DNA from: DASVEE01 sp036380735
GTDB lineage: Bacteria > Acidobacteriota > Thermoanaerobaculia > Gp7-AA8
Direction of reading: 5' to 3'
NCBI GenBank assembly: GCA_036380735.1
Contig: DASVEE010000066.1
Location: forward strand, 40,028-104,027
DNA length: 64,000 nt
Part shown: in pieces, positions 38,562 to 46,020 of the stretch
Numbering within the stretch: position 1 is the stretch's first letter
How the letters are laid out: every line of letters begins with the position of its first letter
Made by a program: the position numbers and the translations under genes
Notes under the pieces: model-generated
What the model was told of the DNA's origin: nothing
The model's database searches: none
Seen by the model: only the letters and a program-made list of their open reading frames with translations

Positions 38562-38847
38562 AGAGCGGTTTTTCGAGCAGTTGCGGCGCGATGCATGGGC
38601 GCTGCGCTACGAGCCCGACGAGCAGCGCCTGCGGCGCATCGAGGCGGCCGTGCGCATGCGCCTGGCCGAAGAGCCGCCGACGGTCGCGCAACTCCTCGCG
38701 CTCTGGTTCCGCCCCCTCGCCGCATCGCTGACGGCACTGGCCGTCGCCGCCATCCTCGCCGTCACGCTGAGCGGCCGCGGCGCCGACCTTTCGACGGAGC
38801 CGATCGAGGTGTCGATCGGAGGAGCGAGCTACAGTGTCGGCGAATAG
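38554..38847 (+). CDS. Small membrane protein, probable anti-sigma factor
   Basis: 97 residues: a cytoplasmic helical segment (EERFFEQLRRDAWALRYEPDEQ), one membrane span (about 55-73, LAASLTALAVAAILAVTL) and a short outer tail. No zinc-finger Cys. Its position, overlapping the sigma gene, and topology suggest an anti-sigma function of a minimal type. Confidence 0.7.
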   Translation: MTEERFFEQLRRDAWALRYEPDEQRLRRIEAAVRMRLAEEPPTVAQLLALWFRPLAASLTALAVAAILAVTLSGRGADLSTEPIEVSIGGASYSVGE

Positions 38848-39220
38848 ACCCGTCCTCAAGGCCGTCCTCATCCTCGGGCTCACCTTCCTCGCCGGCACGG
38901 CGCTAGGCATCTTCATCGGCCACATGGACGCCGTCCGGCGCCGCGCCTTCCCCCCACCGCCGCACGCCGCCGAATGGGGCGCACGCCACCTCGACGGGGT
39001 GCTCGACCTGTCGGACGCGCAACGCGCGCAAGTCAAACAGATCCTGGCCACGCATCACGCCCGCATGACCGTCACGTGGCGCGGCGCCCGCGACTCCATG
39101 CGCGGCGAAGCCGAACTGGCCAATCAGGAAATCGACCGCATCCTCACCCCGGAACAACGCGCCCGCTTTGCCAAGGTGAAGTTCCTGCACCGGCGCAGGC
39201 CACTGATTCCGTTTCATTGA
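38834..39220 (+). CDS. Membrane-anchored Spy/CnrX-like periplasmic protein
   Basis: 128 residues from GTG 38834, overlapping the preceding gene by 14 bases. One N-terminal membrane anchor (LKAVLILGLTFLAGTALGIF), then a helical domain with LDLSDAQRAQVKQILATHHARM and ILTPEQRARF, the paired motifs of Spy/CpxP and heavy-metal-resistance sensor proteins. In CnrYXH-type systems such a protein senses metal and controls the anti-sigma/sigma pair; the gene order here would suit that. Confidence 0.78.
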   Translation: MSANRPVLKAVLILGLTFLAGTALGIFIGHMDAVRRRAFPPPPHAAEWGARHLDGVLDLSDAQRAQVKQILATHHARMTVTWRGARDSMRGEAELANQEIDRILTPEQRARFAKVKFLHRRRPLIPFH

Positions 39221-39226
39221 GGGGAA

Positions 39227-39505
39227 GGGGAAACGATAGGACCTATAGGACGGATAGGACGGATAGGACGAATAGGACAGATGGGACCCAGGCGGGTACG
39301 GTCATTCCACCGGGCGTAGAACGGCTGGTAGTTTCTACTGAACGCGGCGCGTTAGTACCGCCAACACGCTGGGCGGCACCGGCCACTGATTACTGAAAAC
39401 CAGCCACACTACCCCGCGTAGAGTGGCCGGTGAATGCCACAGGGCGCAACGCGTAAACGTCCTATCTGTCCTATAGGTCCCATTCGTCCTATTCGTCCTA
39501 TCGTT
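39227..39505. repeat. Nonamer inverted-arm array with long centre (copy N12)
   Basis: Left arm 39229-39289 (NN = CT, GG, GG, GA, AG), right arm 39457-39505. The 165-bp centre contains an 11-bp perfect inverted repeat, CACCGGCCACT (39377-39387) and AGTGGCCGGTG (39422-39432), and CTACCCCGCGTAGAGTGG shared with copy N10. The right arm provides the TAG stop of the next gene. Confidence 0.88.
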
Positions 39506-40349
39506 CCACCTGCACCGCGCGCAGGATGGCCTCCCCATCAAACACGCTGGGCGCGTGCACGCCCGAAACCCCATCAAGGTGTTCCAGCGCATACACCAGC
39601 GGCAGAATGGCAATGCGCTGATCCGGCACTTCGATGCGCAACGCACGTGCAGCACCGCGCACCTCCAGCCAGCCGCCGCGGCGGCCGAAGGCAAAGGGTT
39701 TCGCCACCCTGCTGACGATGCGGCCGATGCGCACCAGCGCCGGCAGCGGCAGGTTGCGCATGGCGTGCATGATCGCGCTGGCGAATGGCGCTTCGAACTC
39801 CACCACCGCGGTCGCATCCACTCCCAGCTCACGCCGCAGCAATTCGCGATCGGGGCTGTTCAGTGAGCGCCCGCCGGCCGCCGCGGCGCTGGCAATCGCC
39901 GCGGCGCCCTTCTGATTGCGGTTGTTGATGCGCAGCGTGATCGTCACCGGACCAGTCGGCCGGAACCGCCGCACCAGCGCGCCCGAGACCGCGGGCAGTG
40001 TCGACATCCCCGGCAACACGGCGACGCCGTGCTCGCGCGCGAGCGCGTCGAGCTCCCGATCGTCGAGCAGGTCGAAGAACCAGCGCGCGTCGTCGCCGAT
40101 GTCGAGCCAGTGCGCTCCCGCCTCGACGCACGCGCGCACGATGCGCCGGTCGAGCGCCTGAAACGGCCCCGCCGTGCACGCGACGGCGAACGCACCCTGC
40201 GCGGCACGACGCACCGCTTCGACGTCCTGCAGGTCGAGCTCGCGCCGCGTCGCGGCAACGACGTCGAAGCGCCCCGCCAGCTCGCGCACCAGCAACTGAC
40301 CGAACACGCCGCCCGCACCGGCGACAATGATCTTTCGCGACGCGGTCAT
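39498..40349 (-). CDS. Saccharopine dehydrogenase-like NAD(P)-binding protein
   Basis: 283 residues from ATG 40349. Rossmann motif GAGGVFGQLLVRELAG at the N-terminus, followed by TAGPFQALDRRIVRACVEAGAHWLDIGDD, typical of the SDH/trans-acting enoyl reductase-like group. The substrate is unknown. The ATG overlaps the stop of the upstream membrane-protein gene (ATGA). Confidence 0.8.
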   Translation of the reverse strand: MTASRKIIVAGAGGVFGQLLVRELAGRFDVVAATRRELDLQDVEAVRRAAQGAFAVACTAGPFQALDRRIVRACVEAGAHWLDIGDDARWFFDLLDDRELDALAREHGVAVLPGMSTLPAVSGALVRRFRPTGPVTITLRINNRNQKGAAAIASAAAAGGRSLNSPDRELLRRELGVDATAVVEFEAPFASAIMHAMRNLPLPALVRIGRIVSRVAKPFAFGRRGGWLEVRGAARALRIEVPDQRIAILPLVYALEHLDGVSGVHAPSVFDGEAILRAVQVER

Positions 40350-40972
40350 TGCGGCTCGCGGCGCAGCCACTGCGCCACCACCATGATCCACAACGTGAAC
40401 ACCGGAAACAGAATCGCGGAGGTGATGACCTCCAGCCGCGCGTCGTGCCGCAGCGACGCAATCGCCAGCGCCACACCCGCCGCGGCCACCGGTCCGGCCA
40501 GCGCCAGCGCGAGCTTCGGCAACTCGCGCCAGCCGGCCACCACGAGCAGCGCAAACGCGACGGTGTACAACCCGTTCGCCGCGTAGCCGATGAGCACCTC
40601 GAGCTCCCGATCGAGCGCGGCGAACGCCTCCCCCTGCAGTTCCGGCAGGATCGCGATGTAGCGCGCCTCGCTGGCGAAGTCCATCGCGAACCCCGCCGCC
40701 GCCACGACCAGCGCCGTGCCGCTCAGCACCGGCGCCGTCCGCCCGAACCGCAGCGCCAGCACGACGTACAACGCGAGCAGCGAGATCGCCGCGATCTGCC
40801 AGCACGTCCACCCGGCGATCCACGCCGCCCGGTTCGCATGGATGTACGCCAGCCGCTCCGCTTCCGGAAATCCCGGCAGGCCGCGCCGCAACAGCAGCAG
40901 CATGGCGAACGACGCCACGATGTGCGTCACCGCCGCCAGCCACGCAACGTTCGATGCCGTGCGCTTCATCAT
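40346..40972 (-). CDS. Six-span membrane protein, DUF4386-like
   Basis: 208 residues with about six hydrophobic spans. The layout and segments such as HANRAAWIAGWTCWQIAAIS and LGYA-like ELEVLIGYAANGLYTVAFALL are reminiscent of DUF4386 proteins. No catalytic motif. Translationally coupled to the dehydrogenase-like gene, so the two may act together. Confidence 0.65.
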   Translation of the reverse strand: MMKRTASNVAWLAAVTHIVASFAMLLLLRRGLPGFPEAERLAYIHANRAAWIAGWTCWQIAAISLLALYVVLALRFGRTAPVLSGTALVVAAAGFAMDFASEARYIAILPELQGEAFAALDRELEVLIGYAANGLYTVAFALLVVAGWRELPKLALALAGPVAAAGVALAIASLRHDARLEVITSAILFPVFTLWIMVVAQWLRREPQ

Positions 40973-40980
40973 TCCGAAGG

Positions 40981-41067
40981 ATTCATAGGACGAATAGGAC
41001 CTATAGGACCAATGGGACTCGGGTTGGTCCCATCTGTCCCATTGGTCCCATTCGTCCCATTGGTCCT
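40981..41067. repeat. Nonamer inverted-arm array (copy N13)
   Basis: Left ATTCATAGGACGAATAGGAC and further, centre CTCGGGTT, right arm CCCATCTGTCC, CCCATTGGTCC, CCCATTCGTCC, CCCATTGGTCC. Ends at the cysK stop codon. Confidence 0.9.
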
Positions 41068-42068
41068 TACGGCGCCGGCGTCTCCGCGGCCTGCTGTGCC
41101 GCCAGCATCGCGGGCGTCGTGGCGGGCTGATTCACCAGGTCGGTGAACTCGAACAGCGGCGTCGACAGGTAGCGTTCGCCGGTGCTCGCCAGGACGGCGA
41201 CGACGCGTTTGCCGGGGCCCAGCTCCTTCGCCAGCTCGATGGCGGCCCAGGTCACGGCGCCGGAGGAGATGCCGACGAAGATGCCTTCTTCTTTCGCCAG
41301 GCGCCGCGCGAGCGACACCGCGTCTTCGTGCTGCACGTCGATCACGCGGTCGACGACTTTCGCGTCGTAGATCGCCGGGATGAAGCCCGCGCCGATCCCC
41401 TGGATCTTGTGCGGACTGTGCGTACCGCCTTTCAGCACCGGCGACTCGACCGGCTCGACGGCCGCGACGAGGATGCCCGGCACTTTCGACTTCAGGAACT
41501 CGCCCGCGCCGGTGATCGTGCCTCCGGTGCCAACGCCGGCGACGAAGCCGTGCACTTCACCGGCGGTGTCGCGCAGGATCTCCGGTCCGGTCGTTTCGCG
41601 GTGAACCTTCAGGTTCGCCGGGTTGTCGAACTGCCGCGAGAGCCACGCGCCCGGCGTCTTCGCCGCGTACTCCTCGGCCAGCCGCTGCGCTTCCTTGATT
41701 CCCTTCGGGCCGGGCGTGAGCAGCAGCTCGGCGCCGAGGGCCTGGAGCAGCTTGCGGCGCTCGACGGACATCGTGTCCGGCATGACGAGCGTGCAGCGGT
41801 AGCCCTTCGCCGCCGCGACGAAGGCCAGGCCGATGCCGGTGTTGCCGCTGGTCGCCTCGACGATCGTCGAGCCGGGCCGCAGCTCGCCGGCGCGCTCCGC
41901 TTCTTCCACCATGGAGATTGCGATGCGGTCCTTGACCGAGGAGAGGGGATTGAACGCCTCGATCTTCACTACCACTTCGGCGATTCCTTCGGGGACGACG
42001 CGGTTGAGCCGCACCAGCGGCGTGTTCCCGATGAGCTGCGTGATGCTGTCGTAAATCCTTCCGTGCAT
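41067..42068 (-). CDS. cysK: Cysteine synthase (O-acetylserine sulfhydrylase A)
   Basis: PLP enzyme forming L-cysteine from O-acetylserine and sulfide. 333 residues. The PLP lysine lies in NPLSSVKDRIA, the substrate loop is EATSGNTGIGLA, the phosphate loop is GVGTGGTITGAG and SSGAV occurs near the C-terminus. ATG 42068 has AAGGAG 11 bases upstream. The message carries a Cys-rich leader peptide and a terminator, so expression probably falls when cysteinyl-tRNA is plentiful. Confidence 0.95.
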   Translation of the reverse strand: MHGRIYDSITQLIGNTPLVRLNRVVPEGIAEVVVKIEAFNPLSSVKDRIAISMVEEAERAGELRPGSTIVEATSGNTGIGLAFVAAAKGYRCTLVMPDTMSVERRKLLQALGAELLLTPGPKGIKEAQRLAEEYAAKTPGAWLSRQFDNPANLKVHRETTGPEILRDTAGEVHGFVAGVGTGGTITGAGEFLKSKVPGILVAAVEPVESPVLKGGTHSPHKIQGIGAGFIPAIYDAKVVDRVIDVQHEDAVSLARRLAKEEGIFVGISSGAVTWAAIELAKELGPGKRVVAVLASTGERYLSTPLFEFTDLVNQPATTPAMLAAQQAAETPAP

Positions 42069-42099
42069 GAGTGACTGTTCTCCTTCCGATTGCAGATAC

Positions 42100-42135
42100 A
42101 AAAAGGCCCGAAACCTTCACGAAGGGTCCGGGCCT
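42100..42135 (-). terminator. Attenuator terminator in the cysK leader
   Basis: AGGCCCG/CGGGCCT outer stem with an inner CCTT/AAGG helix, then T5 on the minus strand. It lies between the leader-peptide stop and the cysK ribosome site, a position that only makes sense as regulated termination. Confidence 0.8.
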
Positions 42136-42166
42136 GGGTTCGAAAAACGCGTGGGAACGTCGTTGC

Positions 42167-42238
42167 TTAGGCGGCGTACACCTCGAACCGACCCGCTGCC
42201 GGACAACAACACTGGCACATGGAGGTCGGTCGAGACAT
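42167..42238 (-). CDS. Cysteine-rich leader peptide of cysK
   Basis: A 23-codon open frame beginning MSRPTSMCQCCC and ending EVYAA before TAA. Four of its codons 8-12 are Cys (TGC, TGT, TGT, TGT). It starts seven bases after a TAGGGT -10 box, so it is likely leaderless. The following attenuator stem and cysK fit ribosome-mediated attenuation: stalling on Cys codons would prevent terminator formation. Comparable poly-Cys uORFs are known before cysteine genes in mycobacteria. Confidence 0.75.
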   Translation of the reverse strand: MSRPTSMCQCCCPAAGRFEVYAA

Positions 42239-42245
42239 GTCGTGC

Positions 42246-42274
42246 ACCCTACGCCGCTGCATCGCTTCTGTCAA
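42246..42274 (-). promoter_or_regulatory. Promoter of the cysK leader
   Basis: TTGACA (42274-42269), 17-nt spacer, TAGGGT (42251-42246) on the minus strand. The expected transcript start is at or within a base or two of the leader-peptide ATG. Confidence 0.6.
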
Positions 42275-42289
42275 CGCGGTGGAATTCCG

Positions 42290-43003
42290 TCAAAGCTGGA
42301 TCGCCGTGCTGCTGGCCTGCCCGAGGTAGCGGTAGCCGATTTTGGCCACGGCCACGATCACGGCGGCGTCGGTGCCGACCGCTTTCTGCAGCTTCCGGCG
42401 GAGACGCGTCACGTGGGTATCGACCGTGCGGCTGTTCAGGTTCAGGTCGACGCGGTAGTTCCAGACGCGCGAGAGCAGCTCGTCGCGCGGCACCACGCGC
42501 TCCTTGTTCTTGAAGAGGTACATGAGGAGGTCGAACTCCTTCGGCGAGAGCTTCAGCTTCTGGTTGTTCGCCGAGGCTTCGCGCGTGGCCGGGTCGAGCC
42601 GGATGAGCGAGTCCTCGCAGACCGTCTTCGTCGTCGTGGCCACTTCGCTGCGGCGCATGACGGCATCGATGCGGGCGAAGAGCTCCTGCACGCCGAACGG
42701 CTTGGTCACGTAATCGTCGGCGCCGCCGCGGAGGCCGCGGACCTTGTCCGTCTCCTGGCCGCGCGCGGTGAGCAGGATGACCGGGATCTTCGACACTTTC
42801 CGGATGTGGTCCAGGACTTCGAAGCCACTCTTCTTCGGGAGCATCAGGTCGAGCAGCACCAGCTCGGGGTTCTCAGCGTGGAAGAGGCGGATGGCCTCCT
42901 CGCCGTCAGCAGCCGTCACGGTTTCGTAGTTCTCGTGACGAAGGTTGATCTCGAGCCCCTGCCGCAGGCCGGCCTCGTCTTCAACAATCAGGATTTTCGT
43001 CAT
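42290..43003 (-). CDS. OmpR/PhoB-family response regulator
   Basis: 237 residues. Receiver domain with acidic pocket VEDE, phosphoacceptor Asp in LVLLDLMLP, Thr in LLTARG and Lys in VTKPFG. The C-terminal winged-helix domain has SPKEFDLLMYLFKNKERVVPRDELLSRVW and SRTVDTHVTRLRRKL. GAGGGAG precedes the ATG. Downstream of the histidine kinase in the same direction, separated by a partial nonamer array. Confidence 0.94.
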   Translation of the reverse strand: MTKILIVEDEAGLRQGLEINLRHENYETVTAADGEEAIRLFHAENPELVLLDLMLPKKSGFEVLDHIRKVSKIPVILLTARGQETDKVRGLRGGADDYVTKPFGVQELFARIDAVMRRSEVATTTKTVCEDSLIRLDPATREASANNQKLKLSPKEFDLLMYLFKNKERVVPRDELLSRVWNYRVDLNLNSRTVDTHVTRLRRKLQKAVGTDAAVIVAVAKIGYRYLGQASSTAIQL

Positions 43004-43136
43004 GCATTCGCTCCCTCTCGCAATAGTCGCTGTTGTTACGGATTCCGGCTGTCACATGTTTTAAACCATCGCAAAGAGGTAAGAATTGCCGATCAGCCCG
43101 CACTTTCCGGATTCAGTGGCCATGAGTTGTAACCGG

Positions 43137-43176
43137 CGACAGGACCTATCGGACAAATAGGACCGATGGGACAAGG
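43137..43176. repeat. Nonamer array, left arm only (copy N14)
   Basis: GGACCTATC, GGACAAATA, GGACCGATG, GGAC. No right arm. Lies between the kinase and regulator genes. Confidence 0.8.
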
Positions 43177-43199
43177 GAAAACGTCGCGGCGGGAAGGCG

Positions 43200-44753
43200 C
43201 TAGAACGCCTCGGGTGCGTGCACCAGCCGGCCGGCCAGCTCGCGGCTCTCGGCCGTGGCGTCGCGGGGGAACAACAGACGGAACGTCGAGCCCACGCCGC
43301 TGATCGACTCCACCTCGATGCGGCCGCCGTGCGACATCACGATCTGCTGCACGAGCGTCAGCCCCAGGCCGGCGCCGCGGCGCGTGATGGTGTCGGAGAA
43401 CTTCGCCCGGAAGTACGGATCGAAGATCTTCTGCAGGTCCTTCGCTTCGATGCCGACGCCGTGATCCTTGACCTCGATGATCACGTGCTCCGCCGTCTGG
43501 CGCAGGATCACTTCGATGCGGCGGTCGTCGCCGGAGTACTTGATGGCGTTGTCGATCAGGTTCAGCACGGCGCGCGAGACCGAATCGCGGTCCCACATCT
43601 GCTCGCCGACTTCCTCGTCGAGTTGCACCGTGACTTCGAAGCCCTTGCTGCGGATCCACGACTCGTAGGTCGCGATCAGGTTGCGGATCAGGTCGCGCGG
43701 CATCACCGGCGTGAAGGCGAGCGCCTTGGCGCTCTTGTTCTGGATGCGGGCGACGTCGAGCACGTTCTCGACGAGGTGCGACAGCACGAGCACTTCGCGC
43801 AGGATCTGGTCCTCGATCTCGGTGCGCTCCTTGTCCGTCAGCCGCTTGGCGAGGCGCAGCGTCTCGGCGCCGAGGCGGATCATGGAGAGCGGCGTGCGGA
43901 GCTCGTGCGAGACGTTGGCGATCAGCGCGCCGCGCAGGCTCATCGTCTCCGCTTCCTTCTTCAGCCCGCGGTACGCCAGCAGCACGCCGACGCCGAGCAG
44001 GGTGAGGGCCACGAGACTGACGGCCATGCTGGTGAGGCGCTGGTTCTGCCAGCCGCTGCCGACGTACGCCACCTCGACCCACGAGCGGACCACGAACTGG
44101 TCGAGCGGCTTCGCGAGCGGCGTGGTGTACGAGACCTTCTCCCCATCGAGCGACCCCGCCCCGCGGCGGACACCCTGGCCGGGGAAGATGGAGACGACCG
44201 TCGGGGCGAAGAAGTCTTTGCGGTCGAGCAGCGACTGCTCGATGGTGCTTTTCTGGATGCGCTTGATGAGCCGGCCCGGATCGTAGCGGTAGCGGATACG
44301 CCCCGTGGAGCTGAAGAAGTCGACGTCCTGGTCGTCCTTCCTCCCCTCGGGTGTCACGATCTCGCTGATGTAGATCGAGTTCGCCGGGTCGTAGTCGGGG
44401 ACGTAGATGACCTGCACCACCCAGTCGTGCCGCTCCACCCAGTCGCGCAGCAGCGCCGAGTCGGGCTCGGGGACGCGGCGCTCCGCCTGCTGCCAGTCTT
44501 CCGCGGCCCGGGCGATCTCGCTCCGCGCGGCGGCGTCGAGGTTGATGGCGGTGATGTCGGCGGCGTAGCGCGCGTGCTGCAGCGCCAGCCTCTTCGCCCC
44601 CTCTTCCATCTTTCGGGAGAGCTGGTAGGAGCGCCAGGCGAGGACGCTCAGCCCCGCGGCGATGATCACGAACGGCAGCAGGATCGACACACGCGAACGC
44701 CCACCCCCACCTCGGGAAGCGTGTTTGAAGCGCTCGATGAAGTCGCGAATCAT
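43200..44753 (-). CDS. Membrane sensor histidine kinase
   Basis: 517 residues from ATG 44753. Membrane span near residues 20-40 and another near 275-297 enclose a large periplasmic sensor domain. The H-box is ANVSHELRTPLSMIRLGAETL; N (NLIDNAIKYSG), G1 (DHGVGIE), F and G2 (RRGAGLGLTLVQQI) boxes are complete. No HAMP domain is evident. The gene follows a PDZ-domain gene and precedes its likely partner regulator. Confidence 0.92.
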   Translation of the reverse strand: MIRDFIERFKHASRGGGGRSRVSILLPFVIIAAGLSVLAWRSYQLSRKMEEGAKRLALQHARYAADITAINLDAAARSEIARAAEDWQQAERRVPEPDSALLRDWVERHDWVVQVIYVPDYDPANSIYISEIVTPEGRKDDQDVDFFSSTGRIRYRYDPGRLIKRIQKSTIEQSLLDRKDFFAPTVVSIFPGQGVRRGAGSLDGEKVSYTTPLAKPLDQFVVRSWVEVAYVGSGWQNQRLTSMAVSLVALTLLGVGVLLAYRGLKKEAETMSLRGALIANVSHELRTPLSMIRLGAETLRLAKRLTDKERTEIEDQILREVLVLSHLVENVLDVARIQNKSAKALAFTPVMPRDLIRNLIATYESWIRSKGFEVTVQLDEEVGEQMWDRDSVSRAVLNLIDNAIKYSGDDRRIEVILRQTAEHVIIEVKDHGVGIEAKDLQKIFDPYFRAKFSDTITRRGAGLGLTLVQQIVMSHGGRIEVESISGVGSTFRLLFPRDATAESRELAGRLVHAPEAF

Positions 44754-44766
44754 GTTGCCCAGGGTT

Positions 44767-45240
44767 TCAGTGACTGCCGGCAGTGTTCGGCTGGACGGTA
44801 TGCGCCTGAGCCAGATGCTGCGCGACGATCTTGCTGATCTGTTCTTTGGTGTACGGCTCGAGCCGCACTTCGATTTTCCGGTACGCCCCACGCCGCTGCA
44901 CGATCATCCAGAGACGTCCGGTCTCTTTCGCGTTGGCCAAAAGCTGCTTGAACTCCGGAGCAGTGGCTTCGGCAAGAGTCCGTCCATTGACGGCGATCAA
45001 CCGGTCATTCGCCTTCAGACCGGCACGAGCGGCGGGACTGTTCGCAACGACCGACTTGATGACGAGACCCGGGCGCAGCTCCACGATCTGAAGGCCGAGG
45101 TAACGGCGTCCCGTGAGCATGTGCTGGATCTCCGTCTCACACTCTTTCGCGGCCGAGCTGCACCTGGCCGGTTCTCCGGCGTGCACCGCGGCGGCGGCGA
45201 AAAGGAGTGCGACGATCGTTGAAGTAACGCGGAAACGCAT
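44767..45240 (-). CDS. Secreted PDZ-domain protein (paralogue 1)
   Basis: 157 residues with a signal peptide (STIVALLFAAAAVHAGE). The mature part is a single PDZ domain (LQIVELRPGLVIKSVVANSPAARAGLKANDRLIAVNG) with a two-Cys N-terminus (ARCSSAAKECETEI) and the tail IVAQHLAQAHTV. It is closely related to the gene at 45507-45959. Ends 13 bases before the kinase start, so it may report periplasmic conditions to the kinase (inference). Confidence 0.82.
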   Translation of the reverse strand: MRFRVTSTIVALLFAAAAVHAGEPARCSSAAKECETEIQHMLTGRRYLGLQIVELRPGLVIKSVVANSPAARAGLKANDRLIAVNGRTLAEATAPEFKQLLANAKETGRLWMIVQRRGAYRKIEVRLEPYTKEQISKIVAQHLAQAHTVQPNTAGSH

Positions 45241-45403
45241 GAAGAACAGTAGGTCCCTGTGGCTCGACCACTGTAAGGCCACGGCTGAAGGAGTGCCATT
45301 AACAAATCGGAAAAGGTCGGGAGAATTCCGTGTGCCGCCCCCGGTGAACAGGAATGAAACCGCCCCGTCGGCTACGCCAAATAACCCGTTTCGGACTGGG
45401 CCA

Positions 45404-45502
45404 ATGGGACTTATAGGACCTATGGGACCTATGGGATACCGGCGCCATGGTAGTCGCTCGGGCGGGCGGGTCCTATTCGTCCTATTGGTCCTATCGTTCC
45501 CC
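45404..45502. repeat. Nonamer inverted-arm array (copy N15)
   Basis: Left arm CCAATGGGACTTATAGGACC and on (NN = TT, CT, CT), centre rich in GGGCGGGCGG, right arm CCTATTCGTCCTATTGGTCC then CCTATCGTTCCCC. It sits between two duplicated PDZ genes. Confidence 0.88.
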
Positions 45503-45506
45503 GCCG

Positions 45507-45959
45507 CTACCGGTCCACGGTCACCGTATGCGCCTGCGCCAGATGCTGGGCAATGATCTGGTTCACCTGATCCCGGGGATACGGTTCCAGGCGCATTTCG
45601 ATCTTCTTGTAGGAGCCACGGCGGATCACGATCAGGAAGAGGCGGCCGCTCGTCACCTTGGTGATCGCTTCCTTGAACTTGCGGGGGGTCGAATCGGCGA
45701 ACGACTTGCCGTTGATGCCGACGATCTGGTCGCCCTTCTTCAGGCCGGCACGCGCCGCGGGGCCGTTCTCGACCACGGCTTCGACGACCAGACCGGGCTT
45801 CAGATCGCCGACCTGCATCCCGTAGTAGCGGCGTCCGGCGAGCATCTGGCGGATCTCCCGCTCGCATTCCTGAGCCGGATTGCGACACAACGGCTCGGCC
45901 GCGCTCGCCGCGATCGCGGCGAGGAGTGCGACGGCGATGGCTTTGGAGACCTGGAGCAT
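45507..45959 (-). CDS. Secreted PDZ-domain protein (paralogue 2)
   Basis: 150 residues with a signal peptide (AIAVALLAAIAASAAEP). Same plan as its neighbour: Cys pair (CRNPAQECEREIRQML), PDZ core (MQVGDLKPGLVVEAVVENGP, GLKKGDQIVGING), tail IIAQHLAQAHTV. A tandem duplication with a nonamer array between the copies. Confidence 0.82.
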   Translation of the reverse strand: MLQVSKAIAVALLAAIAASAAEPLCRNPAQECEREIRQMLAGRRYYGMQVGDLKPGLVVEAVVENGPAARAGLKKGDQIVGINGKSFADSTPRKFKEAITKVTSGRLFLIVIRRGSYKKIEMRLEPYPRDQVNQIIAQHLAQAHTVTVDR

Positions 45960-46020
45960 GTGGTCGGCCCGGCCCACTCTACGCCCGTCGTACCGCAATC
46001 CGCATGACGAATCAGCAACG

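Noticed and set aside
39291..39456. Integron attC site in the centre of array N12
   Set aside because: GTTAGTA-like sequence is present, but no proper R'/R'' core pair and no integrase.
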